DNA of 52,437 nt from Bacillota bacterium (lineage in GTDB: Bacteria; Bacillota; Sulfobacillia; Sulfobacillales; Sulfobacillaceae). Every line of letters begins with the position of its first letter. The first letter of the stretch is position 1. Of this stretch, positions 41,783 to 50,163 are shown in pieces. The position numbers and the translations under genes were made by a program. The stretch covers positions 1 to 52,437 of the forward strand of contig JAJZAN010000013.1 of the NCBI GenBank assembly GCA_021799435.1, in the 5' to 3' direction. The notes below the pieces were generated by a model. That model made no database searches and was not told the origin of the DNA. It saw only the letters and a program-made list of their open reading frames with translations.

Positions 41783-43531
41783 TCACGTGATTTCGGCAGT
41801 CTCTGACCCTATCGATTCCGGCAGTTTTGTCAGGCGCAAAAGTGCGCGCGTGACCGGGTGGGACGCCACCTGCTGAGGCGTTCCGTGGGCAATGGTTCGA
41901 CCATCCTTCAAGACCATGACCGCATCCATTAAATCCAGGTTGGTGGCGCTATGGGTAATCCAGAGAACCGAACGTCGGCTGGCCCAACGCATAAGGTTCT
42001 CCATCACGGAACGTTCGCTAATCGGGTCTAGACCCTCGGTGGGCTCGTCCAGCAGGAGAATGGGTGCGTTCTTGAGAACCGCACGGGCAATGGCCAGGCA
42101 TTTGATTTCTCCCCCAGACAGGGTTGCGCCTCGCTCACCTATGACGGTGTCCAGCCCATCTGGCAAAGTGTCGACAAGTGGGAGCAAGCCTGTCAGTTGC
42201 AGCGCCTGGCGTACGGTCTCTTCTGCCGCATCGGGGGAGGCAAGCTGGAGATTGGCGCGAAGTGTGGAGTGAAAAACATGCGGGAATTGATTCACAACGC
42301 CCAGCAAGCGGCGAGCTGCATGGACGTCCCAGTCATGAAGCTCTGTCTCATCCAAGCGGATGCTTCCCTCACCATAGGGCAAGAGGCTGGCCATGAGGTT
42401 GACCAGAGTGCTCTTTCCCGATCCATTGGGTCCAATCAGCGCCAGATGTTGTCCCGGGGCTAGTGTGAAACTCACGTGTTCAAGAATGGGCTTGGCGGGA
42501 TCCCTAAGGATCAAACTGACATTGTCCAGGGTTAATGGCGGGACATAGAGAGGTATCACGGACCGTCCCTTGGTATGGTCTGCCGGCCGGTCATGGCTCT
42601 TCATTTCTTGCAGGCGTGAAGCCGCCTGCGCCAAAGCGCCAACATCTTGAAATGCGCCCGGAAGGCCCGATACAATTTCGAAACTGGCCAGTGCCAACAG
42701 GGCAGCCACCGGCACCAGAATGGGCCTTAATTGATGCCGTTGCACCTCGAGAATGGCTAGTTGCAAAACCACCCACATGCCAGCCCACGTGACAAATAGA
42801 GACGTTGCGCTTACGAAACCGCTGATGCGGCTCAAATATCGCTTCGATTCCTGCAAGCGTTCTTGCAGTTGGTCGATATGGGTCTGCACCGAGCTTTCCA
42901 AGTGGAGGGCCCGGATGTCTATCCATCCATGGAGGAGTTCAACCAAGGCTTCCGTCAGACGTCCTCTGACATCAAGAAGCCGCGCACGAGACACATGGGC
43001 CGTGCGGGCGGAGCTCCATGACAGCACGGCACCTGACAGCACCAGCATGGCGGTGAGAGCAATGGCAATCAGTGGGTTTAGCCAAAGACCGACAGCCAGC
43101 ACGATGAGAACACCGAAAATGCCGACAATGACCGGTTCCAAGAGCCCAACGAGCAGGTTTTGCAGGCTGTCGACATCGCTTCCGAGTCGACTCAGCACCT
43201 CACCGCTGCCCCGGCTCATGATTGCATGGTCCGTCTGAGGCTCAATGACCCGATACATATGGGTCTTCAGATCGCGCAGCCAACGCAGGGCGACGTCATG
43301 AGCGAAGTACCGATCCATATAGCGCAATCCAGCCCGCGCTGTGGCGAAAAACCGGACCGCAACGATAGGCGTCCACAAGAGAAGGATGGACCGGGGATGA
43401 TGGGCCGCTTTGGCGATAAGGTAACTAGAGGTTGACTGCAATCCCAAGTTCATGGCAACCGTCGCGGTGCCGGCCAAAAAGGCCAAGATAATGAGCGATC
43501 TATAGTGCTGGGTCAGCTTGATAAGCGGCAT
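41783..43531 (-). CDS. cydC: thiol reductant ABC exporter subunit CydC
   Basis: Half-transporter that with CydD exports or moves reduced thiols and haem, needed to assemble the bd oxidase. The 582 residues start at the ATG 43531 (GGAAG upstream), overlapping the cydD end by 32 bp. Six helices occupy residues 15-300; FAHDVALRWLRDLKTHMYR is the CydC-type coupling region. The ATPase has Walker A GPNGSGKST, LSGGEIKCLAIARA, Walker B ILLLDEPTEGLD and a switch His in WITHSA. Confidence 0.92.
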   Translation of the reverse strand: MPLIKLTQHYRSLIILAFLAGTATVAMNLGLQSTSSYLIAKAAHHPRSILLLWTPIVAVRFFATARAGLRYMDRYFAHDVALRWLRDLKTHMYRVIEPQTDHAIMSRGSGEVLSRLGSDVDSLQNLLVGLLEPVIVGIFGVLIVLAVGLWLNPLIAIALTAMLVLSGAVLSWSSARTAHVSRARLLDVRGRLTEALVELLHGWIDIRALHLESSVQTHIDQLQERLQESKRYLSRISGFVSATSLFVTWAGMWVVLQLAILEVQRHQLRPILVPVAALLALASFEIVSGLPGAFQDVGALAQAASRLQEMKSHDRPADHTKGRSVIPLYVPPLTLDNVSLILRDPAKPILEHVSFTLAPGQHLALIGPNGSGKSTLVNLMASLLPYGEGSIRLDETELHDWDVHAARRLLGVVNQFPHVFHSTLRANLQLASPDAAEETVRQALQLTGLLPLVDTLPDGLDTVIGERGATLSGGEIKCLAIARAVLKNAPILLLDEPTEGLDPISERSVMENLMRWASRRSVLWITHSATNLDLMDAVMVLKDGRTIAHGTPQQVASHPVTRALLRLTKLPESIGSETAEIT

Positions 43532-45257
43532 ATGGCGACTTCCTTCCACGGTAGGCTTCGACAAGGGAACGGTAAAGGCCGTCCTGTCTCATGAGTTGTT
43601 CCGGGGTTCCGCATTCGGCAGCTTCACCGTTTCGGAGCACTAACACCTGATCCGCTGCCATGACAGTCGCTAGGCGATGGGCGATGGTAATGGTGGTTCT
43701 TCCCCGGTGAAGTTCGTGCATGGCTTTTAACAAGGCTTCCTCGCTGGCTAAGTCGAGGTTTTGGGTCGGCTCATCAAAGACGACGATGGGGCTGTCCAGC
43801 AAAAAGGCCCGCGCTAGGGCGAGATGCTGGCGCTGACCCCCGCTCAGACGAAACCCTTCTTGCCCGATAGCGGTATCCCAGCCGTTAGGCAGGAGGCGGA
43901 CGAAATCCCAAGCTCCAGAACGAACTAAGGACTCTTGGATTTCAGCATCGGTGGCCGCGGGAGCCACTCGGCGGAGGTTGTCGCGTATGGTCCCGTCAAA
44001 GAGGTACGGATGCTGGGTAACCCAGCTCATCTGTCGCCTCCACCGAGCCATGTCCAAGGCATCAAGGGGAACGCCGGCAACTCGGATAGTGCCGGAAAAC
44101 GAACTGACGCCGAGCAGCAACTGGAGGAAGGTGCTTTTGCCCGAACCGCTGGGTCCGACGACAGCCAAGTGTTCACCTGCGGCGAGTGACAGGGAAACGC
44201 CGTGAAGCGCGGGTGCCGTGCGTCCGGGATAGGTATAGGAAACGTTCTCCCAGGCGAGCGCCCAAGGTCCTGGCGCCGCCACCCAGGCCTCGCCACCAGA
44301 AGCTATGGCCGGAGAGGCCTCTGCCAAATCAAAAATCTGCTGCGCGGCGGCGGCTCCCTTCAGGCCATCGTGAAATTTTGCGCCCAAATTGCGCCAAGGG
44401 ATATAAAACTCGGGGATTAGCACCAGCACCATAAACGCGGTCTCAAAGGACAGGCGGGCGTGAAGCAGACGCAGTCCGATCGCCACCGCCACAAAAGCCA
44501 TGCTTAGCGATGCGATTAGCTCGAGCACCAACCCCGACAGAAAGGCAATGCGGAGCGTTGCCATTGTCGACGCACGAAAGGCTTCGCTGTGGCGATAAAT
44601 CGCGCGCGCCTGTTCGCGGCTGCGACCAAAGAGCTTCAGGGTGTCGAGCCCGTGCAGGACGTCCAGGAAATGACCTTGCAGTCGAGCCATAAGCGTTACT
44701 TGCCGCTTGGACTGTGTTTCGGCCTGTCTGCCGATGAGGTACATGAACAAAGGAATGAGCGGGAGCGTCAGCAAGATGAGCAACCCAGAAACCCAATCGT
44801 GGATCACAATGCCAATCCACACAATGGCCGGGACGGCAGCCGTAACAATCAGTTGCGGCACGTATCGGGCGAGAAACACCTCGAAATCATCAATACCTTG
44901 GACCGCGAGCGTGGTCAGTGCGCCAACCTCAGACTGTGCATCCGCAACCGCCCCCGCTTGAAGGAGAAAAGCCACAAACCGCTGTCGAAGTTGCATTTGG
45001 GATTGAGCTGCGCTGCGAAGCGCCCAGCTTTCGTTGATGCCAGCCACCAGGGCTCGGAGAGCCATCACGATCAATAGCGTGATGGACAGCGAACGAACCG
45101 AAGCCAGGGTTGCATGCTGCATGTACACGCGGCTCACCAAGCGGGCGAGCAGCGCGGCCTGCATGACGTTAAGGATGCCAGTGACAGCCCCGCCGATGCC
45201 AAGTCCTATCGTAAGCCGCTTGGCGGCATGAATTTGCCTAAATAAGCGAAGGTCCAT
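43500..45257 (-). CDS. cydD: thiol reductant ABC exporter subunit CydD
   Basis: First gene of the cyd-sqr series, 585 residues. The membrane domain has six helices, with ESWALRSAAQSQMQLRQR and GRQAETQSKRQVTLMARL between them. The ATPase has Walker A GPSGSGKST, signature LSGGQRQHLALARA, Walker B IVVFDEPTQNLD, and the switch His in TIAHRL. GGAGG lies 8 nt before the ATG. It forms a heterodimer with CydC. Regulation is not visible; the 344 bp upstream contain no clear consensus promoter. Confidence 0.92.
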   Translation of the reverse strand: MDLRLFRQIHAAKRLTIGLGIGGAVTGILNVMQAALLARLVSRVYMQHATLASVRSLSITLLIVMALRALVAGINESWALRSAAQSQMQLRQRFVAFLLQAGAVADAQSEVGALTTLAVQGIDDFEVFLARYVPQLIVTAAVPAIVWIGIVIHDWVSGLLILLTLPLIPLFMYLIGRQAETQSKRQVTLMARLQGHFLDVLHGLDTLKLFGRSREQARAIYRHSEAFRASTMATLRIAFLSGLVLELIASLSMAFVAVAIGLRLLHARLSFETAFMVLVLIPEFYIPWRNLGAKFHDGLKGAAAAQQIFDLAEASPAIASGGEAWVAAPGPWALAWENVSYTYPGRTAPALHGVSLSLAAGEHLAVVGPSGSGKSTFLQLLLGVSSFSGTIRVAGVPLDALDMARWRRQMSWVTQHPYLFDGTIRDNLRRVAPAATDAEIQESLVRSGAWDFVRLLPNGWDTAIGQEGFRLSGGQRQHLALARAFLLDSPIVVFDEPTQNLDLASEEALLKAMHELHRGRTTITIAHRLATVMAADQVLVLRNGEAAECGTPEQLMRQDGLYRSLVEAYRGRKSPYAAYQADPAL

Positions 45258-45601
45258 CCATCAGCCCTCCAGGCCATGCGGCATTCTGGTCGCCCGTCAA
45301 TGGATGTCAGTATTTCCCTAGTTTTCCCGAGATATAAGAGTGTGAAGGATGTTAGTGCGGCCTGTCCTGTTGCGCGGCTTTGCGCGGTCGCCGGTATTCT
45401 GGCCATAGGCCGAATCCGATCTCTGCCAGGTCGCTCTTGCCGTCTGGGCACCTGGAGCGGGACTGGTGATCGTTCTTGATCAAGATGGGATGGTCGGGCT
45501 ACCACGGTATTAGTACGCGAAGGAAACCAGCTCTTCGTGTTACCAGTCGAAGAGCTGGTTTATGTGGGGAAGAGGACCACGTCTATCGTCGTGCGATTGC
45601 C
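45258..45601. other. 344-bp intergenic region with a perfect inverted repeat
   Basis: This region separates cydD from the end of the PepSY-repeat gene. It holds the 14-bp inverted repeat at 45524-45561 and presumably the cyd promoter in its left half. No open frame with a ribosome site is seen. Confidence 0.4.
45524..45561. terminator. 14-bp perfect inverted repeat after the PepSY gene
   Basis: AAACCAGCTCTTCG and CGAAGAGCTGGTTT frame a 10-base loop. It starts about 40 bp after the PepSY gene stop on the minus strand. The outer A/T bases give a short U-run on either strand, so a terminator is the likeliest role. Confidence 0.6.
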
Positions 45602-46255
45602 TCAGTTGTCAGGCGTGGAATTCTGGTCGGGCGATTGTCCCCGACTCTCTGAATTGGTGGGCTTTTCGCTCGACCGCTTCTTTGTCATGATGGCGCCGGT
45701 GCGTTGGTTGACCTTGACATCCCACATTTGGTGGTGGTCGAGGACGTGAACATCCCATATCGGCACACCATGCTCGTGGTCGGACGACATGTGGAAGACA
45801 ATGCCACCGCCAACCACATGCACCGCGATGGTGCCGGCCTTCGCTGACGATACGGGTGAGGATTGTATATTGTGCGGACTCGTTGGAGCACTCTCGCCGG
45901 AACCCGTCGACGGGGTAGGAGTTGACTGCGAACCGGGTTGCTCTGATGCCAGCTTCTTTTGCATGATGGTGCCGGTCATCCCGACCTTGACATCCCAGAG
46001 CGTCTTTCGATAGAGCACGTGCACATCATAAACACGCACGCCATGGTAGTGGTCCATCGAGGTATGCGTCGCATAGCCGCCACCTACCGCATGAACGGCA
46101 TCGCCCGCCGCTTTGGACGGGGGAAGTACGGATGCCGCCAGCACAGTTCCCGCTGCCCCCGCATTGAATCCCCAGCCATTTGCCGACGACAAGGTGCCGG
46201 CTCCCGCTGCCAGCGCGCCGGCTGCTCCCAAGACCCACAAGGCCTGTTTTTTCAT
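45602..46255 (-). CDS. exported protein with two His-rich PepSY-like repeats
   Basis: A 217-residue protein. The N-terminal hydrophobic segment (ALWVLGAAGALAAGAGTLSS) is a signal peptide or anchor. Two homologous repeats of about 50 residues follow, near 62-112 and 145-195. Each has AVHxVGGG, an H-x-x-x-D-H-x-H-G core, then V-Y/W-DVHVL and W-DVKV...TG-x-IM-x-KK. The repeats fit the PepSY fold, which often inhibits proteases or binds metal; the extra His suggests metal. A Ser/Pro/Thr linker joins them. The ATG at 46255 follows AAGGAGGG; upstream ATGs lack a site. Divergent from the 283-aa secreted protein gene. Confidence 0.72.
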   Translation of the reverse strand: MKKQALWVLGAAGALAAGAGTLSSANGWGFNAGAAGTVLAASVLPPSKAAGDAVHAVGGGYATHTSMDHYHGVRVYDVHVLYRKTLWDVKVGMTGTIMQKKLASEQPGSQSTPTPSTGSGESAPTSPHNIQSSPVSSAKAGTIAVHVVGGGIVFHMSSDHEHGVPIWDVHVLDHHQMWDVKVNQRTGAIMTKKRSSEKPTNSESRGQSPDQNSTPDN

Positions 46256-46485
46256 CACAATCCCTCCTTCGCTTTGGTATGCCTTGAGCCTATCCCGGCA
46301 AAATGACAAGTTGGTGACATGGCATGGGTTGGAGGGAGGATGCGCAATTAAATTTTGGGAGTATTGGTCCATGAATCCAAGATGCGGATTGGAGTACAGC
46401 ATGGGGGATTACCGGTCCGTCGCCCACCGCCGGCGGAAACATGACTGATACCCGTGGCGTTGTATCAAGCAGAGGGGGGAATTCG

Positions 46486-47337
46486 ATGCGAAAGGTGGTG
46501 TTGTTTCTCCTTGGCCTGCTTGCGGCATTGGATATCGGCATCTACGTGGCTGGACCGCCGATTGTGGGAAACACCGTCGCCATCGGCTATCACCCCGAGT
46601 GGGTGCCGGCAGTGTTCGCTCCGATGATCCCCGGCGAGCCGACCACCTCTCCGATTCACCTCCCGCCCGGGAGCTATTCGGGTCTTGGGGTCGTGCCAGG
46701 ACTTAGTCTCCCAGAGGTTCAAGATCTCTGGGTGGGAATCCACACCTATATCCTTTCAGTCGGCGCGGCAAGGGCCGAGCGATGGGCCAGCCGCCGCGTA
46801 GGGAAGGGCTGGCAGTCGGCTCTTCAAGGCAGGAGCTTCGGGCCTCACCAGAAGACCATTTACGAGTGGGGATTCCGGAGCCGAAAACTCCCTCATCAGA
46901 TGCTCTATCTTAATCTCCAAGCGTTGTCAGCGCACCGCACCATGGTGACCATCGAAGTTCAATCGATTCAAATCCCGAACCGGCCCTCTTCCAGCTATCT
47001 TCCCCTGGGGGCGCGCTCGGTTCGCATCGTGTACCAGACGTACCGTCCATCACGGAAGGCCGTCGTCGTTGTCCGTCCCGCCACCGTGTCGGGCCTGCTG
47101 TCCGCCGTCAACGGGGGGCATGTCGTCCCGCTTGGGGTTGGTGACTGTGGGGCGGCGGACACGTGGAATGCCACGCTGGACTTCCGTTACGCGGGCGGGG
47201 TGACGCGAAAGGTGGGCTATGCGCCGTCCTGCGGGTGGGTGGTGGTGGGGAAAGACCGCTCCACCCCTTTCACAGCGGAAAGCCTATACTCCCTGGTGCG
47301 CCGGATAGCCCATGATTCGGGCATCCGACTGCCCTAG
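46486..47337 (+). CDS. membrane-anchored or secreted protein of unknown function
   Basis: Not recognised. The 283-residue protein starts at the ATG 46486, preceded by AGAGGGGGG. A hydrophobic segment at residues 4-20 (VVLFLLGLLAALDIGIYVAG) acts as signal or anchor. The rest is soluble, with Pro-rich stretches and two late Cys in DCGAADTWNATLDF and APSCGWVVVG that could form an external disulfide. It ends 4 bp before the end of the convergent E1-like gene. An envelope role is likely from the topology alone. Confidence 0.6.
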   Translation: MRKVVLFLLGLLAALDIGIYVAGPPIVGNTVAIGYHPEWVPAVFAPMIPGEPTTSPIHLPPGSYSGLGVVPGLSLPEVQDLWVGIHTYILSVGAARAERWASRRVGKGWQSALQGRSFGPHQKTIYEWGFRSRKLPHQMLYLNLQALSAHRTMVTIEVQSIQIPNRPSSSYLPLGARSVRIVYQTYRPSRKAVVVVRPATVSGLLSAVNGGHVVPLGVGDCGAADTWNATLDFRYAGGVTRKVGYAPSCGWVVVGKDRSTPFTAESLYSLVRRIAHDSGIRLP

Positions 47338-47341
47338 GAGC

Positions 47342-48502
47342 CTAGGCGATGGTCCAATCCTGCCCGGACGCCTGCCACCCAGAAAATCCGCCGGACAGAG
47401 TCCAAGCTGTATAGCCGCGAGATTCCAGATATTCGGCGCCATAGGCGCTCCGCACTCCGGCTGCACACACGACCAATATCGGCACATGGGGATCGTGGGT
47501 GGCGGCTAATTGGTCCAATTGTTCCAGCGGCACGTTGCGTGCGCCCGGAAGGTGACCAGCGGCAAACTCATGCGGATCCCGCACATCGACGATGGTGACG
47601 TTACGGTCTTTAAGCAGATCCTGAGCTTCCGTTGCGCTGACCGCTCGTGCCCGCGCGGACGGCGCTTGGGCGGCAATCGCAGACTCCCCGACTCCGCAGA
47701 ACGCTTCATAGTCGATTAACGTGGAGATTGTGGGACTATCGCCGCACACCGGGCAAGCGGCATCGCGGTTGAGCGGCATGCGGTACCAATTGCTCGAGAG
47801 CGCGTCATAAATCATGAATCGCCCCGGCTCAGCCTCGTCCATTCCCAACAAGATTTTCAAGGCTTCAACAGCCTGCATGCTTCCCATAACTCCGGCGACT
47901 GCGCCGAATACCCCGGCTTGGGCGCAATCGGGAACGGTGCCGGGCGGGGGCGGGGCGGGGAACAGACAGCGGTAGCAGCCGCGACCGGGCCGAAAGACCG
48001 CCAATTGCCCCTCAAATCGCAGAATGGCAGCGTCTACCAACGGCTTACCGGTCATGACGGCTGCATCATTGACTAGATAACGGGCCGGGAAGTTGTCACT
48101 GCCGTTCACGATGAGGTCATAGTGGCGAAACAGTTCAAGGGCGTTGGCGGAAGAGAGGAAGGCGAAATGCTCGATAACCTCGACGTCGGGATTCAGCGCG
48201 CGGAGACGCTCGGCACCGGACGTGGTCTTCGCTGCGCCGACGTCATCGGTGTCGTGCAAGATTTGGCGGTGCAGGTTGGAGAGTTCCACCGTGTCGCCGT
48301 CGACCAGACCCAGCGTGCCCACACCGGCGGCCGCCAGATAGGTGGCCGCCGCCGATCCCAGAGCGCCTGCGCCAATCACGAGAACCCGACTAGCCAACAG
48401 GCGGCGTTGGCCGTCCAGACCGACGCCAGGGAGAACCATCTGCCGCTGATAGCGGCCCAATTGCTGAGATGTCAGTTGCGGCAAGGTGTGTTCGTGCTTC
48501 AT
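47342..48502 (-). CDS. moeB: E1-like adenylyltransferase fused to rhodanese (MoeB/Uba4 type)
   Basis: Activates the C-terminal Gly-Gly of a small sulfur carrier by adenylation and then loads sulfur. The 386 residues start at the ATG 48502 after AAGGAGG. The E1 domain (about 10-260) has VLVIGAGALGSAAATYL for ATP, DGDTVELSNLHRQ, VNGSDNFPARYL, and Zn ligands CYRC and CPVC. The rhodanese domain (about 290-386) has VDVRDPHEFAAGHLPGA and the active Cys in VVCAAGVRS. This E1-rhodanese plan is that of MOCS3/Uba4. The sulfur-carrier gene lies 17 bp upstream in the same operon. Confidence 0.92.
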   Translation of the reverse strand: MKHEHTLPQLTSQQLGRYQRQMVLPGVGLDGQRRLLASRVLVIGAGALGSAAATYLAAAGVGTLGLVDGDTVELSNLHRQILHDTDDVGAAKTTSGAERLRALNPDVEVIEHFAFLSSANALELFRHYDLIVNGSDNFPARYLVNDAAVMTGKPLVDAAILRFEGQLAVFRPGRGCYRCLFPAPPPPGTVPDCAQAGVFGAVAGVMGSMQAVEALKILLGMDEAEPGRFMIYDALSSNWYRMPLNRDAACPVCGDSPTISTLIDYEAFCGVGESAIAAQAPSARARAVSATEAQDLLKDRNVTIVDVRDPHEFAAGHLPGARNVPLEQLDQLAATHDPHVPILVVCAAGVRSAYGAEYLESRGYTAWTLSGGFSGWQASGQDWTIA

Positions 48503-48519
48503 GGCATCCTCCTTGTGTG

Positions 48520-48792
48520 CTAGCCGCCCGATACGGCCCGCAGAATCCACACGTCAGCTCCCTCGTTCAGCGGTCCGGATGCCGGACTTCTGGTCTCGAG
48601 CCGTCTGCCCGAGATGAAGACACTCAAGTGCTGGCGGAACCGTCCGTCCGCTTCAAGCAGCCAACCGGCCACGCCAGGCCGCATGTGGTCCAGCTGGTCC
48701 ATCAAATCACGAAGGTCCTGGGCGTCGGTGGTGAGCACGGCTGCCGTCTTAAACTCCTCCGCCAGGTCGATGGGCAAGTGGACGGTAATCAT
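48520..48792 (-). CDS. MoaD/ThiS-family ubiquitin-like sulfur carrier
   Basis: A 90-residue beta-grasp protein ending in VSGG, the Gly-Gly tail that the E1-like partner adenylates and thiocarboxylates. The body fits the family: MITVHLPIDLAEEF, DLRDLMDQLDHMRPGV, EADGRFRQHLSVFISG and LNEGADVWILRAVSGG. The ATG overlaps the stop of the beta-propeller gene (ATGA). It may serve molybdopterin synthesis, tRNA thiolation, or another sulfur transfer. No other moa genes are near, so a dedicated pathway or protein conjugation is possible. Confidence 0.85.
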   Translation of the reverse strand: MITVHLPIDLAEEFKTAAVLTTDAQDLRDLMDQLDHMRPGVAGWLLEADGRFRQHLSVFISGRRLETRSPASGPLNEGADVWILRAVSGG

Positions 48793-49844
48793 TCCTCGGC
48801 AACCACGACGGAGTAGATGCGGGGCAAGTCCTGCGCAACCCGGTTCCAAGTGGTCCCGCTGTCGTTGGAGTGATAGAGCGAACCCGAGGTGGTTCCAAAG
48901 TACAGACCCAACCGATCCCGGGTGTCAGCCGTCATGGCATCTCGCAACACGCTCACGTACGTTGGGCTGGGAAGTCCCTTGTGCAGCGGCTCCCAATGTT
49001 GGCCAGCGTCGTCGGTGCGATGGACGGCGAGGATATTGTCAGGCGCCCACCGCGGCCATCCCTCCAGCGGAATGACATAAGCCCGGTCTGGATGGTGCGG
49101 GTCTCCGACGACAGGGAATCCGAAATCCGAGGGCAGAGATTGCCCCACATCATTCCACGTGTCGCCCCCATCATCTGAGCGATATACGCCGCCGTGATTT
49201 TGAAGCCACATGCGGCCCGCTTGGGATGGGGACACCCAAATTTTGTGCACGCACTGACCCGACTCGGGATATTGCTGGTCTTCCGGCATAAAGTCGGCCC
49301 GGAGGCCCGCGTTAATCGGCTCCCAGGTTTTACCCCGGTCGTTGGTGCGATAGGCGCCGCCGGCGGAACAGGCAATGTATAGCCGATCTGGGTTGAACGG
49401 GTCAGGGGCGATGGTGTGCAGGCATTTGCCGCCAAATCCGGGACCCCAGGTCTCATGGGTGGGGTGTTGGCGAAGAGCCCGCACTTCTTCCCAAGTGTCT
49501 CCTCCATCGAAAGAACGGAACAAACCGCTTGCCGCGACACCCGCGTAGATGACGTCGGCGGTCGGTCGAATGGACCAGACGCGGGTCACACGCTCGGCAT
49601 CGTCTGGGGCATAAGCAAGACCGCTTCCACCCGTGTCCCACGTTTCTCCCCAATCATGGGAGCGGCGGATAGAGGGCCCATAGAATTCTGAGTTCACAGA
49701 GGCTAGCAGGATTCCGCGAGCGGCATCATAGGCGCTGGTATAGATGGGATCACCACTTAGCACGGGACCCAATGCCTTCCACTCAGTGCGATCGTTGCTT
49801 TGATAGCGAAATAGGCCTTTAGCAGTTCCTACGAGCAAGTACAC
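48789..49844 (-). CDS. BNR/sortilin-like beta-propeller protein
   Basis: A 351-residue protein of repeated Asp-box motifs (S/T-x-D-x-G-x-T-W): SHDWGETWD, SFDGGDTWE, TNDRGKTWE, SDDGGDTWN, TDDAGQHWE and SNDSGTTWN. This gives at least six blades of a sialidase/VPS10-like propeller. No signal peptide is seen (VYLLVGTAKGLFRY start), so it is probably cytoplasmic. I use the GTG at 49844, since GAGAGGAGA lies 6 nt upstream. It opens the operon with the sulfur carrier and the E1-like enzyme and overlaps the carrier start. Function unknown; a scaffold or target of the sulfur carrier is an attractive idea. Confidence 0.82.
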   Translation of the reverse strand: MYLLVGTAKGLFRYQSNDRTEWKALGPVLSGDPIYTSAYDAARGILLASVNSEFYGPSIRRSHDWGETWDTGGSGLAYAPDDAERVTRVWSIRPTADVIYAGVAASGLFRSFDGGDTWEEVRALRQHPTHETWGPGFGGKCLHTIAPDPFNPDRLYIACSAGGAYRTNDRGKTWEPINAGLRADFMPEDQQYPESGQCVHKIWVSPSQAGRMWLQNHGGVYRSDDGGDTWNDVGQSLPSDFGFPVVGDPHHPDRAYVIPLEGWPRWAPDNILAVHRTDDAGQHWEPLHKGLPSPTYVSVLRDAMTADTRDRLGLYFGTTSGSLYHSNDSGTTWNRVAQDLPRIYSVVVAEE

Positions 49845-50163
49845 GACGATTCTCCTCTCGTATCCCCTCGCGGGGATGTTGTGATCGCCAGGTTGAACTC
49901 GCAGCCGTAGGTCGATGCAGACAGGCAATATCAAAACGACGGGACCGGCAACGGCGACCGCGCCCTTAGCGCGATCATGTCCAATTACTGTGAGTGTAGC
50001 ATGGAGACGGTCTCAAGAGACACCTGTTACATGACAAAAATTCGCCTTGCAGTGCCGACTGTCGGGTGGTGCAGGCGCATCTTCCAATCGACCGTTTCGG
50101 GGTGTTTGGTCTATAATCGCTCGATAGGACCACAATGTTTGGGAAGGTGAGGAGGCGGCGTCC
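49845..50163. other. 319-bp divergent promoter region (propeller operon / M50 peptidase)
   Basis: The region must hold promoters for both divergent units. Only the TATAAT near the peptidase side (50112-50117) looks good. No open frame with a ribosome site was seen. Confidence 0.35.
50088..50117 (+). promoter_or_regulatory. possible promoter of the M50 peptidase gene
   Basis: TCGACC (50088-50093), 18 bp, TATAAT (50112-50117). The -35 matches consensus at only four positions, as does that of proB. Confidence 0.45.
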
